Positions 9,931-19,613 are shown, counted from the first letter of the stretch. The stretch: DNA of 64,000 bases from Rhodobacteraceae bacterium HTCC2083 (GCA_000156115.1 DS995276.1:62001-126000); one strand, 5' to 3'. Translations and numbers: made by a program. Notes: generated by a model from the sequence alone, not told the origin.

Positions 9931-10965
9931 ATCAGCTACTTGGCGCGCAAGCCCCTCGATATGGCGCGGCTCTAACCCATCAGCCTTAAGCGTTGCGAGC
10001 ACAGTGTTGTCGCGCCCTTCGCGCGAACGCTCATAGCCGCGATCATAATGGTGTTCCATTAGTTCCGCAGCGAGTTTCTCATGCTTGCCTTCACCCAAAT
10101 ATGCGAGCCATTGCTCAACACGCGCATGACTGCAAAGCGCGCGCAATTTATCCAAGCGCTCCGCCATATGCGCGGGGTCTTCCAAGACATCTGCATAGTC
10201 GCGCGTCAAGAACTGTGCACGCACCTGTAGGCTGGCGGCAATGTCTATACGTGGCGCCGAGCGCATGGCTTTCCAAACAGACGCAGGGATCAGACGTTCG
10301 CCGATCTTGCTGCTCTCCGCCTCTGCCACGATGGGTTTGCTTGGGTCCAACTCCAACAAGGCCTGCGCCAAACGGGTCTCGAACATTTTCTGGCTCGGCT
10401 GCTCATCCCGCATCGCCCCGAGCAATGAGCCGCGATGGTTCGCCAACCCCTCAAGATCAAGCATCTGCGCGCCCTGTTCATTCAGCGAATGCAGGATCGC
10501 CGTCTTGCCCGAACCCGTATTGCCATCAAGCAGCACAAAACGATATCGCAGTGCATCCTCATAAAGCATGCGCACCACTTGTGTGCGATAAGCGCGATAA
10601 CCGCCCTCCAACACATCCGTGCGCCAGCCAATCTGAGACAGGATCGACGCGAAACTGCCAGACCGCTGCCCCCCGCGCCAACAATAGACAAGCGGCTGCC
10701 AACCACCTTCTTTGTCCGCCAGCTCCGTCTCAATATGGCGCGCAGCGTTCCGCGCGACGATGGCAGCGCCGAGTTTGCGCGCGAGAAACGGGCTTTGCTG
10801 CACATAGATCGTTCCGATCTTGGCGCGCTCTTCATTGCTCATGACAGGCAGGTTTATGGCACCCGGTACATGGTCCTCGGCAAATTCTGCGGGCGAGCGT
10901 ACATCGATCACCGTATCAAACTTTGCAAGCGCATCGCGGCGCAGATGATCGAGCGTAAATCCCAT
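9913..10965 (-). CDS. mnmH: tRNA 2-selenouridine synthase
   Basis: MnmH (SelU/YbbB), 350 aa. The N-terminal rhodanese domain carries the catalytic Cys95 in CWRGGQRSGS; a P-loop (GNTGSGKTAI) near residue 146 opens the C-terminal half. It uses selenophosphate to turn 2-thiouridine into 2-selenouridine at the wobble base of Lys, Glu and Gln tRNAs, through a geranylated intermediate. Convergent with selD, its selenophosphate supplier. No selA/selB/selC is in the window, so selenium use here need not involve selenocysteine. Confidence 0.94.
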   Translation of the reverse strand: MGFTLDHLRRDALAKFDTVIDVRSPAEFAEDHVPGAINLPVMSNEERAKIGTIYVQQSPFLARKLGAAIVARNAARHIETELADKEGGWQPLVYCWRGGQRSGSFASILSQIGWRTDVLEGGYRAYRTQVVRMLYEDALRYRFVLLDGNTGSGKTAILHSLNEQGAQMLDLEGLANHRGSLLGAMRDEQPSQKMFETRLAQALLELDPSKPIVAEAESSKIGERLIPASVWKAMRSAPRIDIAASLQVRAQFLTRDYADVLEDPAHMAERLDKLRALCSHARVEQWLAYLGEGKHEKLAAELMEHHYDRGYERSREGRDNTVLATLKADGLEPRHIEGLARQVADLLDQL

Positions 10966-11034
10966 GGTGCTGCCTAACCTGCTTTCATCTTAGACGAAAG
11001 GGCGGCAGAGTATTTGCAGCATTGGAGATGAAAG

Positions 11035-11937
11035 ATGAAAATTGCGACCGCCGCCTACCCTTTGGATTGGTTCGACGATTGGGCCGCGTTTGAGAGCAAA
11101 GCGCGCGCTTGGGTAAGCGACGCCGCCGAGCAAGGCGCGGAGTTGTTGGTGTTTCCAGAATACGGCGCGATGGAACTTAGCACGCTCGCAGGGCGCAATG
11201 TCTCGATAGACCTAGAACAAAGCTTGCATGCCGTTTCTGAGCGCGTGCCGCAATCGGATGCGTTTTATGCCAAGCTTGCCGCTGAGTTTAGCGTGCATAT
11301 CCTCACCCCTTCTGCGCCTGTGTTTGACACAAACGTACATCCTGATCGCCCCGTCAATCGCACGCGCCTGATTGCCCCCAATGGCAAAAGTGCGGTGCAA
11401 GACAAGCAGATCATGACGGTGTTTGAACGTGATCCGTGGGATGTTGCGACTGGATCGGGGCCTTTGAAGCTCTTTGACACAAGCCTTGGCAAGATCGGTG
11501 TCCTGATTTGCTATGACAGTGAATTCCCTTTGCTAGGGCGTGCTTTGATCGAGGCGGGAGCTGCATATATTCTTGTACCCTCATGCACAGAAGCTTTGGC
11601 TGGCTATTGGCGTGTGCGTATCGGAGCGATCTCACGCGCGCTGGAGGGACAATGCGTGACCGCAATGGCGTCGGTTGTTGGCAACGTGGATTGGTCAAAA
11701 AGCGTTGACGCAGGGTCAGGCATGGGCGGCATCTTTGGCCCACCCGATACCGGATTTCCAAGTACGGGTGTGATTGCCGAGGGAATTTTGAACCAAGCGG
11801 GTTGGACGATCGCAGATGCCCCGCTCGGTGAAATCGAGCATGTGCGCAAGACTGGTGTTGTTCGAAACAGCACACATTGGCATGAGCAAGGGGGTGACGA
11901 GAGCACGATCCCCGTGACATATTGCGACTTACGTTGA
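11035..11937 (+). CDS. Carbon-nitrogen hydrolase (nitrilase superfamily)
   Basis: 300-aa cytoplasmic nitrilase-superfamily amidase. The Glu-Lys-Cys triad is visible: Glu in VFPEYGAMEL (about 42), Lys in QDKQIMTVFE (about 124), Cys in GVLICYDSEFP (about 160). Members hydrolyse small amides or nitriles; nothing in the neighbourhood fixes the substrate. A start with GGAG upstream fits. Divergent from mnmH, with 69 bp between the starts. Confidence 0.85.
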   Translation: MKIATAAYPLDWFDDWAAFESKARAWVSDAAEQGAELLVFPEYGAMELSTLAGRNVSIDLEQSLHAVSERVPQSDAFYAKLAAEFSVHILTPSAPVFDTNVHPDRPVNRTRLIAPNGKSAVQDKQIMTVFERDPWDVATGSGPLKLFDTSLGKIGVLICYDSEFPLLGRALIEAGAAYILVPSCTEALAGYWRVRIGAISRALEGQCVTAMASVVGNVDWSKSVDAGSGMGGIFGPPDTGFPSTGVIAEGILNQAGWTIADAPLGEIEHVRKTGVVRNSTHWHEQGGDESTIPVTYCDLR

Positions 11938-12019
11938 AAACACCTTGAAATCTGGGGCAAATGGCTCCATCTAAGCGCCAAATCCGCAAAACCGCGGAAA
12001 AGGTAACAATGGAGATACC

Positions 12020-12238
12020 ATGGCCAAGGAAGATACGCTCGAATTTCCCGGTGTCGTAAAGGAACTCCTGCCGAATGCGACATTCTTGGTCGAGCTAGAA
12101 AATGGCCATACCATCATCGCGCACACGGCAGGCAAGATGCGTAAGAACCGCATCCGTGTTCTGGCAGGCGACAAGGTTCAGGTCGAAATGACCCCTTATG
12201 ACCTCTCGAAAGGTCGTATTAACTATCGCTTCAAATAA
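12020..12238 (+). CDS. infA: Translation initiation factor IF-1
   Basis: 72-aa S1-fold (OB) protein, exactly the family length. It shows the conserved [19 protein letters not shown] start, the [21 protein letters not shown] core and [12 protein letters not shown] end. It occupies the A site of the 30S subunit during initiation. Followed by a terminator before maf. Confidence 0.98.
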   Translation: MAKEDTLEFPGVVKELLPNATFLVELENGHTIIAHTAGKMRKNRIRVLAGDKVQVEMTPYDLSKGRINYRFK

Positions 12239-12266
12239 ATTGCGCTTCACGGCGATCAGACGAATG

Positions 12267-12292
12267 AAACCGGTCCTTTGGGCCGGTTTTGC
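12267..12292 (+). terminator. Terminator after infA
   Basis: AAACCGGTCC-TTT-GGGCCGGTTTT hairpin with a short T tail just upstream of the maf ribosome site. It separates infA from the maf operon, perhaps incompletely. Confidence 0.8.
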
Positions 12293-12304
12293 TTTGAGGG
12301 ACCT

Positions 12305-12883
12305 ATGAAACTTATTCTTGGAAGCAGCAGCCCACGACGCCTTGAGTTGCTTGCGCAGATCGGCCTGACACCAGACGAAATCCGCGCGTCTGATATTGAC
12401 GAGACCCCTTTGAAGGCCGAGCTACCCCGCCCTTATTGCGCGCGCATGGCACGCGAAAAGGTGGCGGCAGTTCCAACCAACGCGGATGAGGTAGTGATCT
12501 GCGCCGATACTACGGTTGCTTTGGGCCGTCGGATCATGGGCAAACCGAGCGATGCAGGCCAAGCGGCTGAATTCTTGCTTGCCCTGTCGGGCCGTCGTCA
12601 TCGCGTGATAACAGCGGTTGCTATAAAAAAGGGCGACCAAATTTGGGCGCGCGATGTCGTAACCAACGTCAAGATGAAGCGTCTCTCGGATATTGAGCTC
12701 AATTCTTATCTCGCCACCGATGATTGGCGTGGAAAAGCAGGCGGCTATGCGATCCAAGGCCCCGCCTCTGCTTTCATCCCATGGATCAGCGGCAGCTTTA
12801 GCGCTGTCGTTGGCCTGCCATTGGCGGAAACCGCAGCCCTGCTGCAAACAGCGGGCTACCCCGTATTTGGAGATCACAGATGA
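12305..12883 (+). CDS. Maf-family nucleotide pyrophosphatase
   Basis: Maf/YceF-like nucleoside triphosphate pyrophosphatase, 192 aa, cytoplasmic. The N-terminal [14 protein letters not shown] motif and the catalytic ADTTV segment (CADTTVALG, near residue 65) are diagnostic. It hydrolyses modified or canonical NTPs to NMPs. The ATG at 12305 is chosen because the extra upstream residues run through the terminator hairpin. It overlaps the RNase G-like gene by 4 bp (ATGA), so the two are coupled. Confidence 0.93.
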   Translation: MKLILGSSSPRRLELLAQIGLTPDEIRASDIDETPLKAELPRPYCARMAREKVAAVPTNADEVVICADTTVALGRRIMGKPSDAGQAAEFLLALSGRRHRVITAVAIKKGDQIWARDVVTNVKMKRLSDIELNSYLATDDWRGKAGGYAIQGPASAFIPWISGSFSAVVGLPLAETAALLQTAGYPVFGDHR

Positions 12884-13902
12884 TTGGTCGTACCATTATT
12901 CTAGACCACCTGAACGGACGCGAAGCAGCGGCGCTCATGGTTGACGGCAAGCTTGACGATTTGCTGATCTCCACCGACGCCCCTGCCCCCGGCACGATCT
13001 ATCGCGCCATTGCTGATCGTCCCATAAAGGGCCAAGGCAGGATGTTCTTAAGAACCCCTGACGGCGCAGCGTTCCTGCGTCAAATCAAAGGAATGGCACC
13101 GGGTGATGAGTTGTTGGTGCAAGTCACAGGTTACGCAGACGAGGGCAAAGCAATCCCCGTACAGAACCGCGTTCTCTTCAAGTCGCGCTATGTGATCGTC
13201 ACGCCCAATGCCCCCGGCATTAACGTGTCTCGTTCAATCCGCGATGATGAGCGGCGCGAAGAAATCTTGGCCGTCTTGCATGACACGGTGGAGAACGTGC
13301 CACATGGCATCATCATGCGATCCTCATGCGAACATGCCGACGCAGAGGATATCGCTGACGATCTTCTTTCCATGCTTGGTTTGGCGGATCAGGTTCTGAA
13401 CGACGATGGCACGGGGGGCGAAAAACTGGTTGAGGGGGATAAACCCCACCTGCTCGCGTGGCGCGATTGGGTAGAGCCGGCAGAGATCATCACAGAAGAT
13501 GGTGGCTTTGAAACTCACGCGGTGCTGGACGCGATCGACGCGCTGGAAAGCCCTCGTTTCGAATTGGGCGGCGGCGCGTTTGCCTATGTGGAACCAACCC
13601 GCGCCTTGGTCGCTGTAGACGTGAACACGGGCAAAGACACTTCGATGACGGCTGGAACGAAAGCGAATTTCGCGCTCGCCAAAGGCTTGCCGCGTGAATT
13701 GCGCTTACGGGGCCTTGGTGGTCAGATTGTATTGGACCTTGCGCCAATGCCGAAGAAAGACCGACGCGGATTTGAAAGCGCGCTGAAAGCCGCGCTGCGT
13801 AATGATAGCATAGAAACGGTCTTTGTCGGCTGGACCCCGCTTGGTCATGTTGAGCTGCAACGCAAACGCGCGCGCCTGCCGCTTGTAGAGTTGCTGAAAT
13901 GA
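12880..13902 (+). CDS. Ribonuclease E/G family protein
   Basis: Short RNase E/G-type protein, 340 aa, versus about 490 for RNase G; it keeps an N-terminal S1-like region, the [16 protein letters not shown] segment and the catalytic DNase-I-like part with [13 protein letters not shown] and IVLDLAPM. It lacks the zinc link and scaffold region of full RNase E. This compact form next to maf and yacG is common in Rhodobacterales. Role in RNA processing is inferred from family. Confidence 0.9.
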   Translation: MIGRTIILDHLNGREAAALMVDGKLDDLLISTDAPAPGTIYRAIADRPIKGQGRMFLRTPDGAAFLRQIKGMAPGDELLVQVTGYADEGKAIPVQNRVLFKSRYVIVTPNAPGINVSRSIRDDERREEILAVLHDTVENVPHGIIMRSSCEHADAEDIADDLLSMLGLADQVLNDDGTGGEKLVEGDKPHLLAWRDWVEPAEIITEDGGFETHAVLDAIDALESPRFELGGGAFAYVEPTRALVAVDVNTGKDTSMTAGTKANFALAKGLPRELRLRGLGGQIVLDLAPMPKKDRRGFESALKAALRNDSIETVFVGWTPLGHVELQRKRARLPLVELLK

Positions 13903-14105
13903 GCTGTCCTATTTGCGAAAAAGCGGTTGATGCCGCGTATAAGCCCTTCTGCTCCAAGCGCTGCGCGGATGTAGACCTGGCGAAATGGCTCAGCGGATCT
14001 TACGCGCTGGCCTCCAATGATCCCGACGATGCGGAGGCCTTGTTCGATGCAATGGATCAAGCTGTGCAAAGTGGCGAAAACAGTTCGGACGAAAAACTGC
14101 ATTGA
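13899..14105 (+). CDS. yacG: DNA gyrase inhibitor YacG
   Basis: 68-aa zinc protein with four zinc ligands visible as CPIC (residues 3-6) and CSKRC (about 18-22), then ADVDLAKWLSGSY. In E. coli YacG binds GyrB and inhibits gyrase. It overlaps the RNase gene by 4 bp (ATGA), so the maf-RNase-yacG operon is tightly coupled; tRNA-Phe follows. Confidence 0.93.
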   Translation: MSCPICEKAVDAAYKPFCSKRCADVDLAKWLSGSYALASNDPDDAEALFDAMDQAVQSGENSSDEKLH

Positions 14106-14179
14106 ATGGTCTGTTAGCTCTGGACACGCCCCGCCAGCCATCCTAGAACGCGCGCACCCAGACAACTAATGTCACCCGT

Positions 14180-14254
14180 GCCCGGGTAGCTCAGGGGTAG
14201 AGCAGTGGATTGAAAATCCTCGTGTCGGTGGTTCGATTCCGCCCCTGGGCACCA
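14180..14254 (+). tRNA. tRNA-Phe (GAA)
   Basis: A 75-nt tRNA with encoded CCA. The acceptor strands are GCCCGGG and CCTGGGC (one G-T pair); anticodon loop TTGAAAA gives GAA at 14212-14214, and the T loop is GGTTCGATTCC. The anticodon stem has one T-T mismatch. This is the only complete copy in the window; its 3' half is the island attachment site (see repeats at 53811 and 61678). Confidence 0.96.
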
Positions 14255-14257
14255 TTT
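14209..14257 (+). repeat. attL: 3' half of tRNA-Phe (island A left end)
   Basis: 49 bp from the anticodon stem-loop through CCA plus three bases, ATTGAAAATCC...GGGCACCATTT. It recurs exactly at 53811-53859 and 61678-61726 (there extended to 53 bp). Integration into the 3' half of a tRNA with restoration of the gene is the classical pattern for tyrosine-integrase islands. Confidence 0.9.
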
Positions 14258-14373
14258 TTACCAATAAAAACAATGACTTAATTTTGCGCGATGCGCGCTA
14301 AAGTTGTGCAGATCAAAAACACACCAAACACACACTTTTTACCGTGTTGCTGACTATTTTTAGGGCGGATTCG

Positions 14374-14388
14374 CTGTGTTGAACACAG
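14374..14388. repeat. End palindrome CTGTGTT-G-AACACAG
   Basis: Perfect 7-bp inverted repeat with a one-base centre, 120 bp inside the left end of island A, with further half-sites at 14413-14421 (CACTGTGTT) and 14450-14466 (AACACAG, TGTGTT). The same palindrome with another centre base lies at 53691-53705. Likely a binding site for an island protein; see findings. Confidence 0.75.
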
Positions 14389-14479
14389 TGTAGGCTAGTG
14401 CTGTGTTGCGAACACTGTGTTGGCGGAGTTTTGGGACAACATGGTTGGGAACACAGATAATGTGTTTGCTGGCTTTCCA

Positions 14480-14640
14480 CCCAGAGCGGACATTTACGTC
14501 AGGCGCGGCGAATGGCAGCTGTGAGCCCACACTGTGAGTTCAGTTATTGTGTTGCGAGCACTCGTAGTGCGAAAAATGCTGCATCTGCAACATATCTGAT
14601 GCCGGTGTGCAGCAAAATGACCGGCCATTCATGCCGAACG
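14480..14640. repeat. Dispersed noncoding repeat, copy 1
   Basis: Member of a family of GC-rich intergenic repeats. Shared pieces: GGCAGCTGTGAGCCCAC, GCGAGCACTCGTAGTGCG (inverted repeat), AAATGCTGC, ACCGGCCATTCATGC. Other copies lie near 27340, 36190, 45500, 48890 and 53465. No ORF in it looks real. The rest of 14258-14786 holds the AACACAG motifs and no gene. Confidence 0.6.
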
Positions 14641-14786
14641 CAGCAAGGATCTGATTTTGAATTGGTGAGCTGGGAATTCATCTAGATCTGTGACAACCCC
14701 TATCGGTGCTTTCTTTAAATAGGTTGCAAATGCGGAATAAAGTCCGGCGACACAATGCGCCCATCTCCACCTAAAGATAAGATCAC

Positions 14787-15794
14787 TCAGCGGTCGCCGA
14801 GTGAGAGTGCCTCCCCGCGTGCGCGGACATGGTTCGGACCTTGTCCTGGCTGGCGAAAGAAACTTCTATCGGGCGTGCCAGCGAAACCGCGCGGCACGTG
14901 AGGGAAAGCATCGGTCACGACATAGTGGTAGACCCCCGTGGGAAATTCCAGCGTGACACCGAAGCGGCCATTCAACCGGTCAAGGTCGCCACTTGCAGGT
15001 GCGAAGTAAAAATCTGCAGTGTATGCGCCGTCAGACACGCCGCCGGGGCCTTCTGGCGGCTGAGGCCTTGGGCTATTGTTGAGCTGCCAAGATGACGACA
15101 GTTCAACAAGCGGCGAAGATGCGTCCATCGGATCGGCGAAACCAAGTGGCCCATAGATCGGATAGCCGTCTGCAGCATAGCCAATCAAGGTTGGCGCATC
15201 CTGCGCAATCATCGGCACTGGTACGCCGTGATAGTGGTAGGCACCGGTGCGCTGCACATGCGCGTTGGCATGATCGACACCAAAATCGACCGATCCGCCA
15301 ATGGCCTCAAAGACCCAGTCGCCAGGGCGCCCGTCGCGATGGATGCCCGCAGGCGTCCAGTTCATGCCCGTCGCTGGCTCAAACGGTACGCCGTTAAGGG
15401 CTACGCCAAAAAGGTAGCCACGGTCGGGGGTTATGTCGGAAGGATTGAGGATTGCCCCGAGCGGCGCTGCGGGATCAAGAGGTACCTGGAAGGTATAGCT
15501 CTGTGCGCTGACGTTGTTGGGGTTGCCTCTATTTGGGAACCGCCCCGGGGGATGATCGGGAATGCCGTTGGATGTAAACAACCGCATTTGGCCACTGATC
15601 GTCATGTTCACCGCGCTATCGGGCAGGGTGGTCGGTGCGCTGGCGACTGGCAGTTGGCCTGTCTCGTGGCTGCGGGCATCCCGCGGCGTCATCCGGTTGT
15701 CGGAATGATTATGCGTGTTGGCAGCACCATGTCCCAAGGCCGCGGCAGGCAGCGCCATGATAGCGACAAGCGCAAAAGAAAATTTAGGTGTCAT
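14787..15794 (-). CDS. YHYH-domain secreted protein
   Basis: 335-aa exported protein: signal peptide MTPKFSFALVAIMALPAAALG, then a His/Asn-rich linker (HGAANTHNHSDN) and a YHYH domain with the defining GAYHYHGVPVP motif near residue 210. YHYH proteins are common in marine bacteria and suspected metal-binding; function unknown. The ATG at 15794 has GGAG seven bases upstream; an upstream extension to 15902 would bury the signal peptide. First gene of island A, apparently monocistronic. Confidence 0.85.
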   Translation of the reverse strand: MTPKFSFALVAIMALPAAALGHGAANTHNHSDNRMTPRDARSHETGQLPVASAPTTLPDSAVNMTISGQMRLFTSNGIPDHPPGRFPNRGNPNNVSAQSYTFQVPLDPAAPLGAILNPSDITPDRGYLFGVALNGVPFEPATGMNWTPAGIHRDGRPGDWVFEAIGGSVDFGVDHANAHVQRTGAYHYHGVPVPMIAQDAPTLIGYAADGYPIYGPLGFADPMDASSPLVELSSSWQLNNSPRPQPPEGPGGVSDGAYTADFYFAPASGDLDRLNGRFGVTLEFPTGVYHYVVTDAFPHVPRGFAGTPDRSFFRQPGQGPNHVRARGEALSLGDR

Positions 15795-15979
15795 GAGGGG
15801 CTCCGATAGTTTTGTGTCGGTTACGCGAATGGCTTCATGTTTCTCTAACGTCGCAGTCACATCATTCCGTCGCATAAAATCGGCCAGAACGGAGGCGTGC
15901 ATGAATTAGCGCTGCGTTCAATCGCGCCAGAGCAGTCCTATCGAAAGGGTCAGAAATAAAAGTTCAGGAATTGATTGCC

Positions 15980-17206
15980 TCAGTTGAATGCAGAGACCGA
16001 ATTCGACCTTAGCAAAGCGCTTACCGCCGCTGCTGTCGCGGGGGCGAGTGTGATGCCAATGTGCCCGTGCCCAAATGCCATAATGACGTTTGGGTTCTTC
16101 TTGGTCGGCCGAATGACGGGGATTGAATCGGGCATTGATGGGCGAAACCCAAACCACGTACGGCTTGGCTCGCCAAGTTCAGGGAACATCGCACGCGCGC
16201 CCAGTTCAAGTGTCTTGATGCGATGCTGAGCCGCTGGAAGGGTCAGCCCGCCAAGTTCGACTAGCCCTGCGAACCTCAGGCGGCCCCGCATCGGCGACGC
16301 GTAAAAGCCGCGCTTGGATGAACAAACCGGCCTTGAAATGGGCAATTCAGCCATATCAAATTCAATATGGTAGCCGCGTTCAGTGTCCAGTCGGACGGCC
16401 TCACCGGCTGATTTCGCGAGTGGCTTGGAATAGGCGCCAGCCGAGATAACTACCTTGGAGGCCCTTAGGACGACATCATCGCAAAGCACGTCTACTGGTG
16501 TATCGTCGCTGTTGATCGCATGCGCGCGGGTTTGATAGATCGTGACACCCAGTGCACGCAAGTTTTCGGCAAAAATCTCCATGACTTTGCCCGGATCGTC
16601 GATGCTGGTGGCATTTGCAAAATAATGCGCGCCACCCTCAAACGGGCTCAAATTTGGCTCCAGTTCACGTACTTGGGCAGCCGAGATCGCTTCAACCTCG
16701 ACCCCGTTTTGGCGGCGCAAGCGTTCATCGTATTTTGCCGCAGCGAAAGCTTTATGCGACTCGTAGAGGTACAAGCAGCCACGCTTATGCAAGTGCTGCG
16801 AGGCGCCCAATTCATCCGCCATTTCTTGCCACATGCCACTCGCGTTCTTGAGCAGTGAGCCAATACTTTTAGCGTTGGCCTCTGCCTGCGCGGGCAGGCT
16901 TTGACGCGCGAAATCCAGCAGCCATGGCATCAGGGATGGCAGTGTTCTGTAGCGGACAGACAGTGGGCTGGAGCGATCCAGAAAAAGACTAGGCAGATTG
17001 CGCAGAACGTTCGGTGTGCCGACAGGGATTGTCGCGTAGTCAGAAATCGTACCTGCATTGCCGTAAGACGCACCCATACCCAGCTGATGTGGTTCGACCA
17101 AAGCGACTTCGCGGCCTTCTTTTGCAAGGCGAAATGCAATGTTCATCCCGATCACGCCACCGCCGATTACCACCACTTCGTGTGCATGGTGGGTGCGTTC
17201 AGACAT
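15980..17206 (-). CDS. DadA-type FAD amino-acid dehydrogenase
   Basis: 408-aa FAD enzyme of the D-amino acid dehydrogenase / DAO family. The dinucleotide motif is VVIGGGVIGMNIAFRLAKEG (residues 11-30), followed by GASYGNAGTIS; the C-terminus has GHGHIGITLAPATA. Such enzymes oxidise amino acids or secondary amines to imines. Its start overlaps the end of the MocR gene by 8 bp, so both are one unit divergent from the glutamyl-ligase operon, and it may act on the amino acid that operon releases (inference). Confidence 0.85.
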   Translation of the reverse strand: MSERTHHAHEVVVIGGGVIGMNIAFRLAKEGREVALVEPHQLGMGASYGNAGTISDYATIPVGTPNVLRNLPSLFLDRSSPLSVRYRTLPSLMPWLLDFARQSLPAQAEANAKSIGSLLKNASGMWQEMADELGASQHLHKRGCLYLYESHKAFAAAKYDERLRRQNGVEVEAISAAQVRELEPNLSPFEGGAHYFANATSIDDPGKVMEIFAENLRALGVTIYQTRAHAINSDDTPVDVLCDDVVLRASKVVISAGAYSKPLAKSAGEAVRLDTERGYHIEFDMAELPISRPVCSSKRGFYASPMRGRLRFAGLVELGGLTLPAAQHRIKTLELGARAMFPELGEPSRTWFGFRPSMPDSIPVIRPTKKNPNVIMAFGHGHIGITLAPATAAAVSALLRSNSVSAFN

Positions 17207-18623
17207 CCAAGTTCACTTTTCTGAACCCACCCGAAAGAACGCCAAGAATGGCATTTGCAGCTTGGGTCAGCTCATCGCGGGACCTTGCCGCATTCAGGTT
17301 CAAACGAATTGCATGAACAGGTGCTTGGTTACGGTCTACCGTGAAGGCATCACTCGAGAGAACACAAACCCCCGCAGCACGTGCCGCGCGTGTGAAGCCA
17401 GAGCCATGCCAAGGCTCTGGCAAGGTCAGCCAAGCGTGCGGCGATGTCGGCGCACTATGAAGGTATTCCGGCGGAAGAATGCGCGTCAGAATTTTATGTC
17501 GGGCCTTCAATTCTGTCATTTGCTCTTCGATGATCTCGTCTAGTTTGCCTTGCTCAGCAAGCTGGGTAACGGTGAGCCCTGTCGAGAAACTGGTGCTCCA
17601 ACAGTTAACTTGCAGAAAGGTCTTTATGTCTCGCAGCAAATCAACAGGTGCCGAAACTATGCCAAAGCGGATGCCCGCCGCCACACATTTGGACAGGCTC
17701 GTGATATAGACAGTGATGTCTGGATATTGCGACGCGATTGATGCAATCGGTTTTGCGATCAACGGGCGGTAGACATCATCTTCTATGATGATGACATTAT
17801 GTTTTCGTGCGACCTCAGCCAATGCTGTACGTCGCGCCATGCTGAGTGTGATCGTCGTGGGGTTGTGGAAGTTCGGCATCAGATAAACGGCGACTGGGTC
17901 ATGCAGTATGCAGGCCTGCTCAAAAGCTGCAGGGATCATGCCTTCGTTATCCATTTCCACCGGTTTCAAATCGACATGCTGTAATGCACACAGCGAAACA
18001 AACCCTTGAAACGTGATTGCGTCAGCGAGGACAACTTGCCCCGGGTTTGCGATTGCCCCCAATGTGCAAGCAAGACCATGCTGCGCCCCGTTCACCGCGA
18101 TAATGCGGCCCGGGTCTGAGTGGTTCGTTGCTCCGCTTGCCCATTCTGCCATCGCGGTCCTGACGGCAAGATGACCTTCAGGCGGGTGATAATCTTGCAC
18201 CGCCTCAAACCGCGGATCGTCGCTGAATTTCGGTAATAGCGTGCGCAGCGCCCGCAAATAAGAGTCGGTCGCCGGACGGTTGATTGACAGATCGCACAGC
18301 CCCGGATTTTCCGAAACACCAGAGCGTGGACTGTCAAACGACTTAGGTGCTGTAATGACCGTCCCTTTCCCCGGTTTTCCATCAATCACGCCTCTTTCGT
18401 GCAAGATCGAAAAAGCGCGGGTTACCGTGGTCAGATTGACATTTGCCATGCCTGCTATCTTGCGTTGCGACGGCAACCGATCGCCGGGAACCAAGCGTTT
18501 GGCAGCAATCAAAGACAGGATTTGATCGGCGAGTTGGCGGTAGATAGGCACATCACTACTGGATGCCTCTAGTGGCTCAAACATTTGTCTATCATTCGCT
18601 CCCAGCACGTTGCCAAACACCAA
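17199..18623 (-). CDS. MocR-type GntR/aminotransferase regulator
   Basis: 474-aa transcription factor: GntR winged helix (VPIYRQLADQI through ERGVIDGKPGKGTVI, about residues 25-95) fused to a PLP-dependent aminotransferase fold (FHNPTTITLS, and PLP-binding Lys in TSLSKCVAAGIRFG). MocR proteins sense amino compounds and control nearby catabolic genes. A TTG at 18623 or GTG at 18620 has AAGGGGA 4-7 bp upstream; ATG 18584 lacks a ribosome site. It should control its own operon and the divergent 18801 operon. Confidence 0.88.
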   Translation of the reverse strand: MVFGNVLGANDRQMFEPLEASSSDVPIYRQLADQILSLIAAKRLVPGDRLPSQRKIAGMANVNLTTVTRAFSILHERGVIDGKPGKGTVITAPKSFDSPRSGVSENPGLCDLSINRPATDSYLRALRTLLPKFSDDPRFEAVQDYHPPEGHLAVRTAMAEWASGATNHSDPGRIIAVNGAQHGLACTLGAIANPGQVVLADAITFQGFVSLCALQHVDLKPVEMDNEGMIPAAFEQACILHDPVAVYLMPNFHNPTTITLSMARRTALAEVARKHNVIIIEDDVYRPLIAKPIASIASQYPDITVYITSLSKCVAAGIRFGIVSAPVDLLRDIKTFLQVNCWSTSFSTGLTVTQLAEQGKLDEIIEEQMTELKARHKILTRILPPEYLHSAPTSPHAWLTLPEPWHGSGFTRAARAAGVCVLSSDAFTVDRNQAPVHAIRLNLNAARSRDELTQAANAILGVLSGGFRKVNLDV

Positions 18624-18724
18624 TAGTCCCCTTCGTCAGATAAGTTAAGCGCCTTACAGCCTCATTTGGTCATTCATCGCAGAATGCAGATTCTGTTTGA
18701 CCGAATCAGTTTCGCTTATTAGAC

Positions 18725-18745
18725 CATACAACTATGTAATGTATG
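18725..18745. promoter_or_regulatory. Candidate MocR operator
   Basis: CATACA-N9-TGTATG, a perfect 6-bp inverted repeat between the divergent MocR and amidohydrolase genes. A second weaker one (AGAAT-GCAG-ATTCT) is at 18681-18694. Position fits a MocR binding site; not proven. Confidence 0.45.
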
Positions 18746-18800
18746 ATCCAACTTGAAAACTTACGGTCATGCAACTTTACACGGAAAGTCTGGGGATATA

Positions 18801-19613
18801 GTGGCTGACGCGCTTCTTGAATTAAATCTATCGCATGCATCGGCAAGTGTGATCAATAACAATGGGTTATCGCCTGTTGTCCTAGTTTGCGAGCATGCAA
18901 GCGACTACATTCCAGAAGCATTGGGTGACTTGGGACTTGCCAAGGCTGACCGTCAATCCCACGCGGTTTGGGATATTGGCGCGCGAGAGTTGTCCCGTCT
19001 TCTTAGCCGAAAACTCGATGCGGCTCTGATTGAAGGGTGTATTTCTCGTCTAGTGTATGACTGCAATCGACCCCCCAATGTACCATCAGCTTTTCCCGCC
19101 CAATCAGAACGTATCGTTGTTCCCGGAAACGAAGGGCTCGACGCTGCGGCGCGTCATGAACGGTCCGAGGCCGTGTATGTCCCGTTCCGCACGACAGTGC
19201 AGTCGCTTCTCGAGCAACGCCAACGGGGTAGTGCATCGCGGCCGATCGTGGTCACCGTTCACAGCTTTGCACCTATTTATCATGGCATGCAGCGCAGTGT
19301 GGAAATCGGGATCCTTCACGATGATGATCCGGATCTTGCGCTGGCAATGATGAACAACGCCGACCGTTTATCGGGCCGCGTGATCGCGCTCAATGAACCT
19401 TACGCGCAATCGGATGGCGTCACGCATTCGCTGGTGATTTACGGCGTCGCGAACGGCTTGCCAAACGTGATGCTGGAAGTGCGCAACGATCTTTTGACCA
19501 ATGAAACTGAAATCGAAGCGATGGCGGAGGATCTGTTGGCGCTGCTTTTGCCCGCGCTCCGCGCCATGGCAGCGCCTGCGCAAGAGAAAGATAACAAATG
19601 CCCAGCCAATTAG
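18801..19613 (+). CDS. N-formylglutamate amidohydrolase family protein
   Basis: 270-aa amidohydrolase of the HutG/N-formylglutamate deformylase family: VVLVCEHASDYIPEALG near the start, DIGARELSRLL, the YDCNRPPN segment, VVTVHSFAP and MLEVRNDLLT. The GTG at 18801 has GGGGA 6 bp upstream; an in-frame TTG at 18753 lacks one. No histidine-degradation genes are near; sitting directly before a glutamine-synthetase-like ligase suggests it hydrolyses a gamma-glutamyl amide instead (inference). Overlaps the next gene by 16 bp. Confidence 0.82.
   Translation: MADALLELNLSHASASVINNNGLSPVVLVCEHASDYIPEALGDLGLAKADRQSHAVWDIGARELSRLLSRKLDAALIEGCISRLVYDCNRPPNVPSAFPAQSERIVVPGNEGLDAAARHERSEAVYVPFRTTVQSLLEQRQRGSASRPIVVTVHSFAPIYHGMQRSVEIGILHDDDPDLALAMMNNADRLSGRVIALNEPYAQSDGVTHSLVIYGVANGLPNVMLEVRNDLLTNETEIEAMAEDLLALLLPALRAMAAPAQEKDNKCPAN

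Noticed and set aside
9993-10844. 283-aa plus-strand frame opposite mnmH
   Set aside because: Shadow of a clearly identified gene; composition unlike a real protein and no homology.
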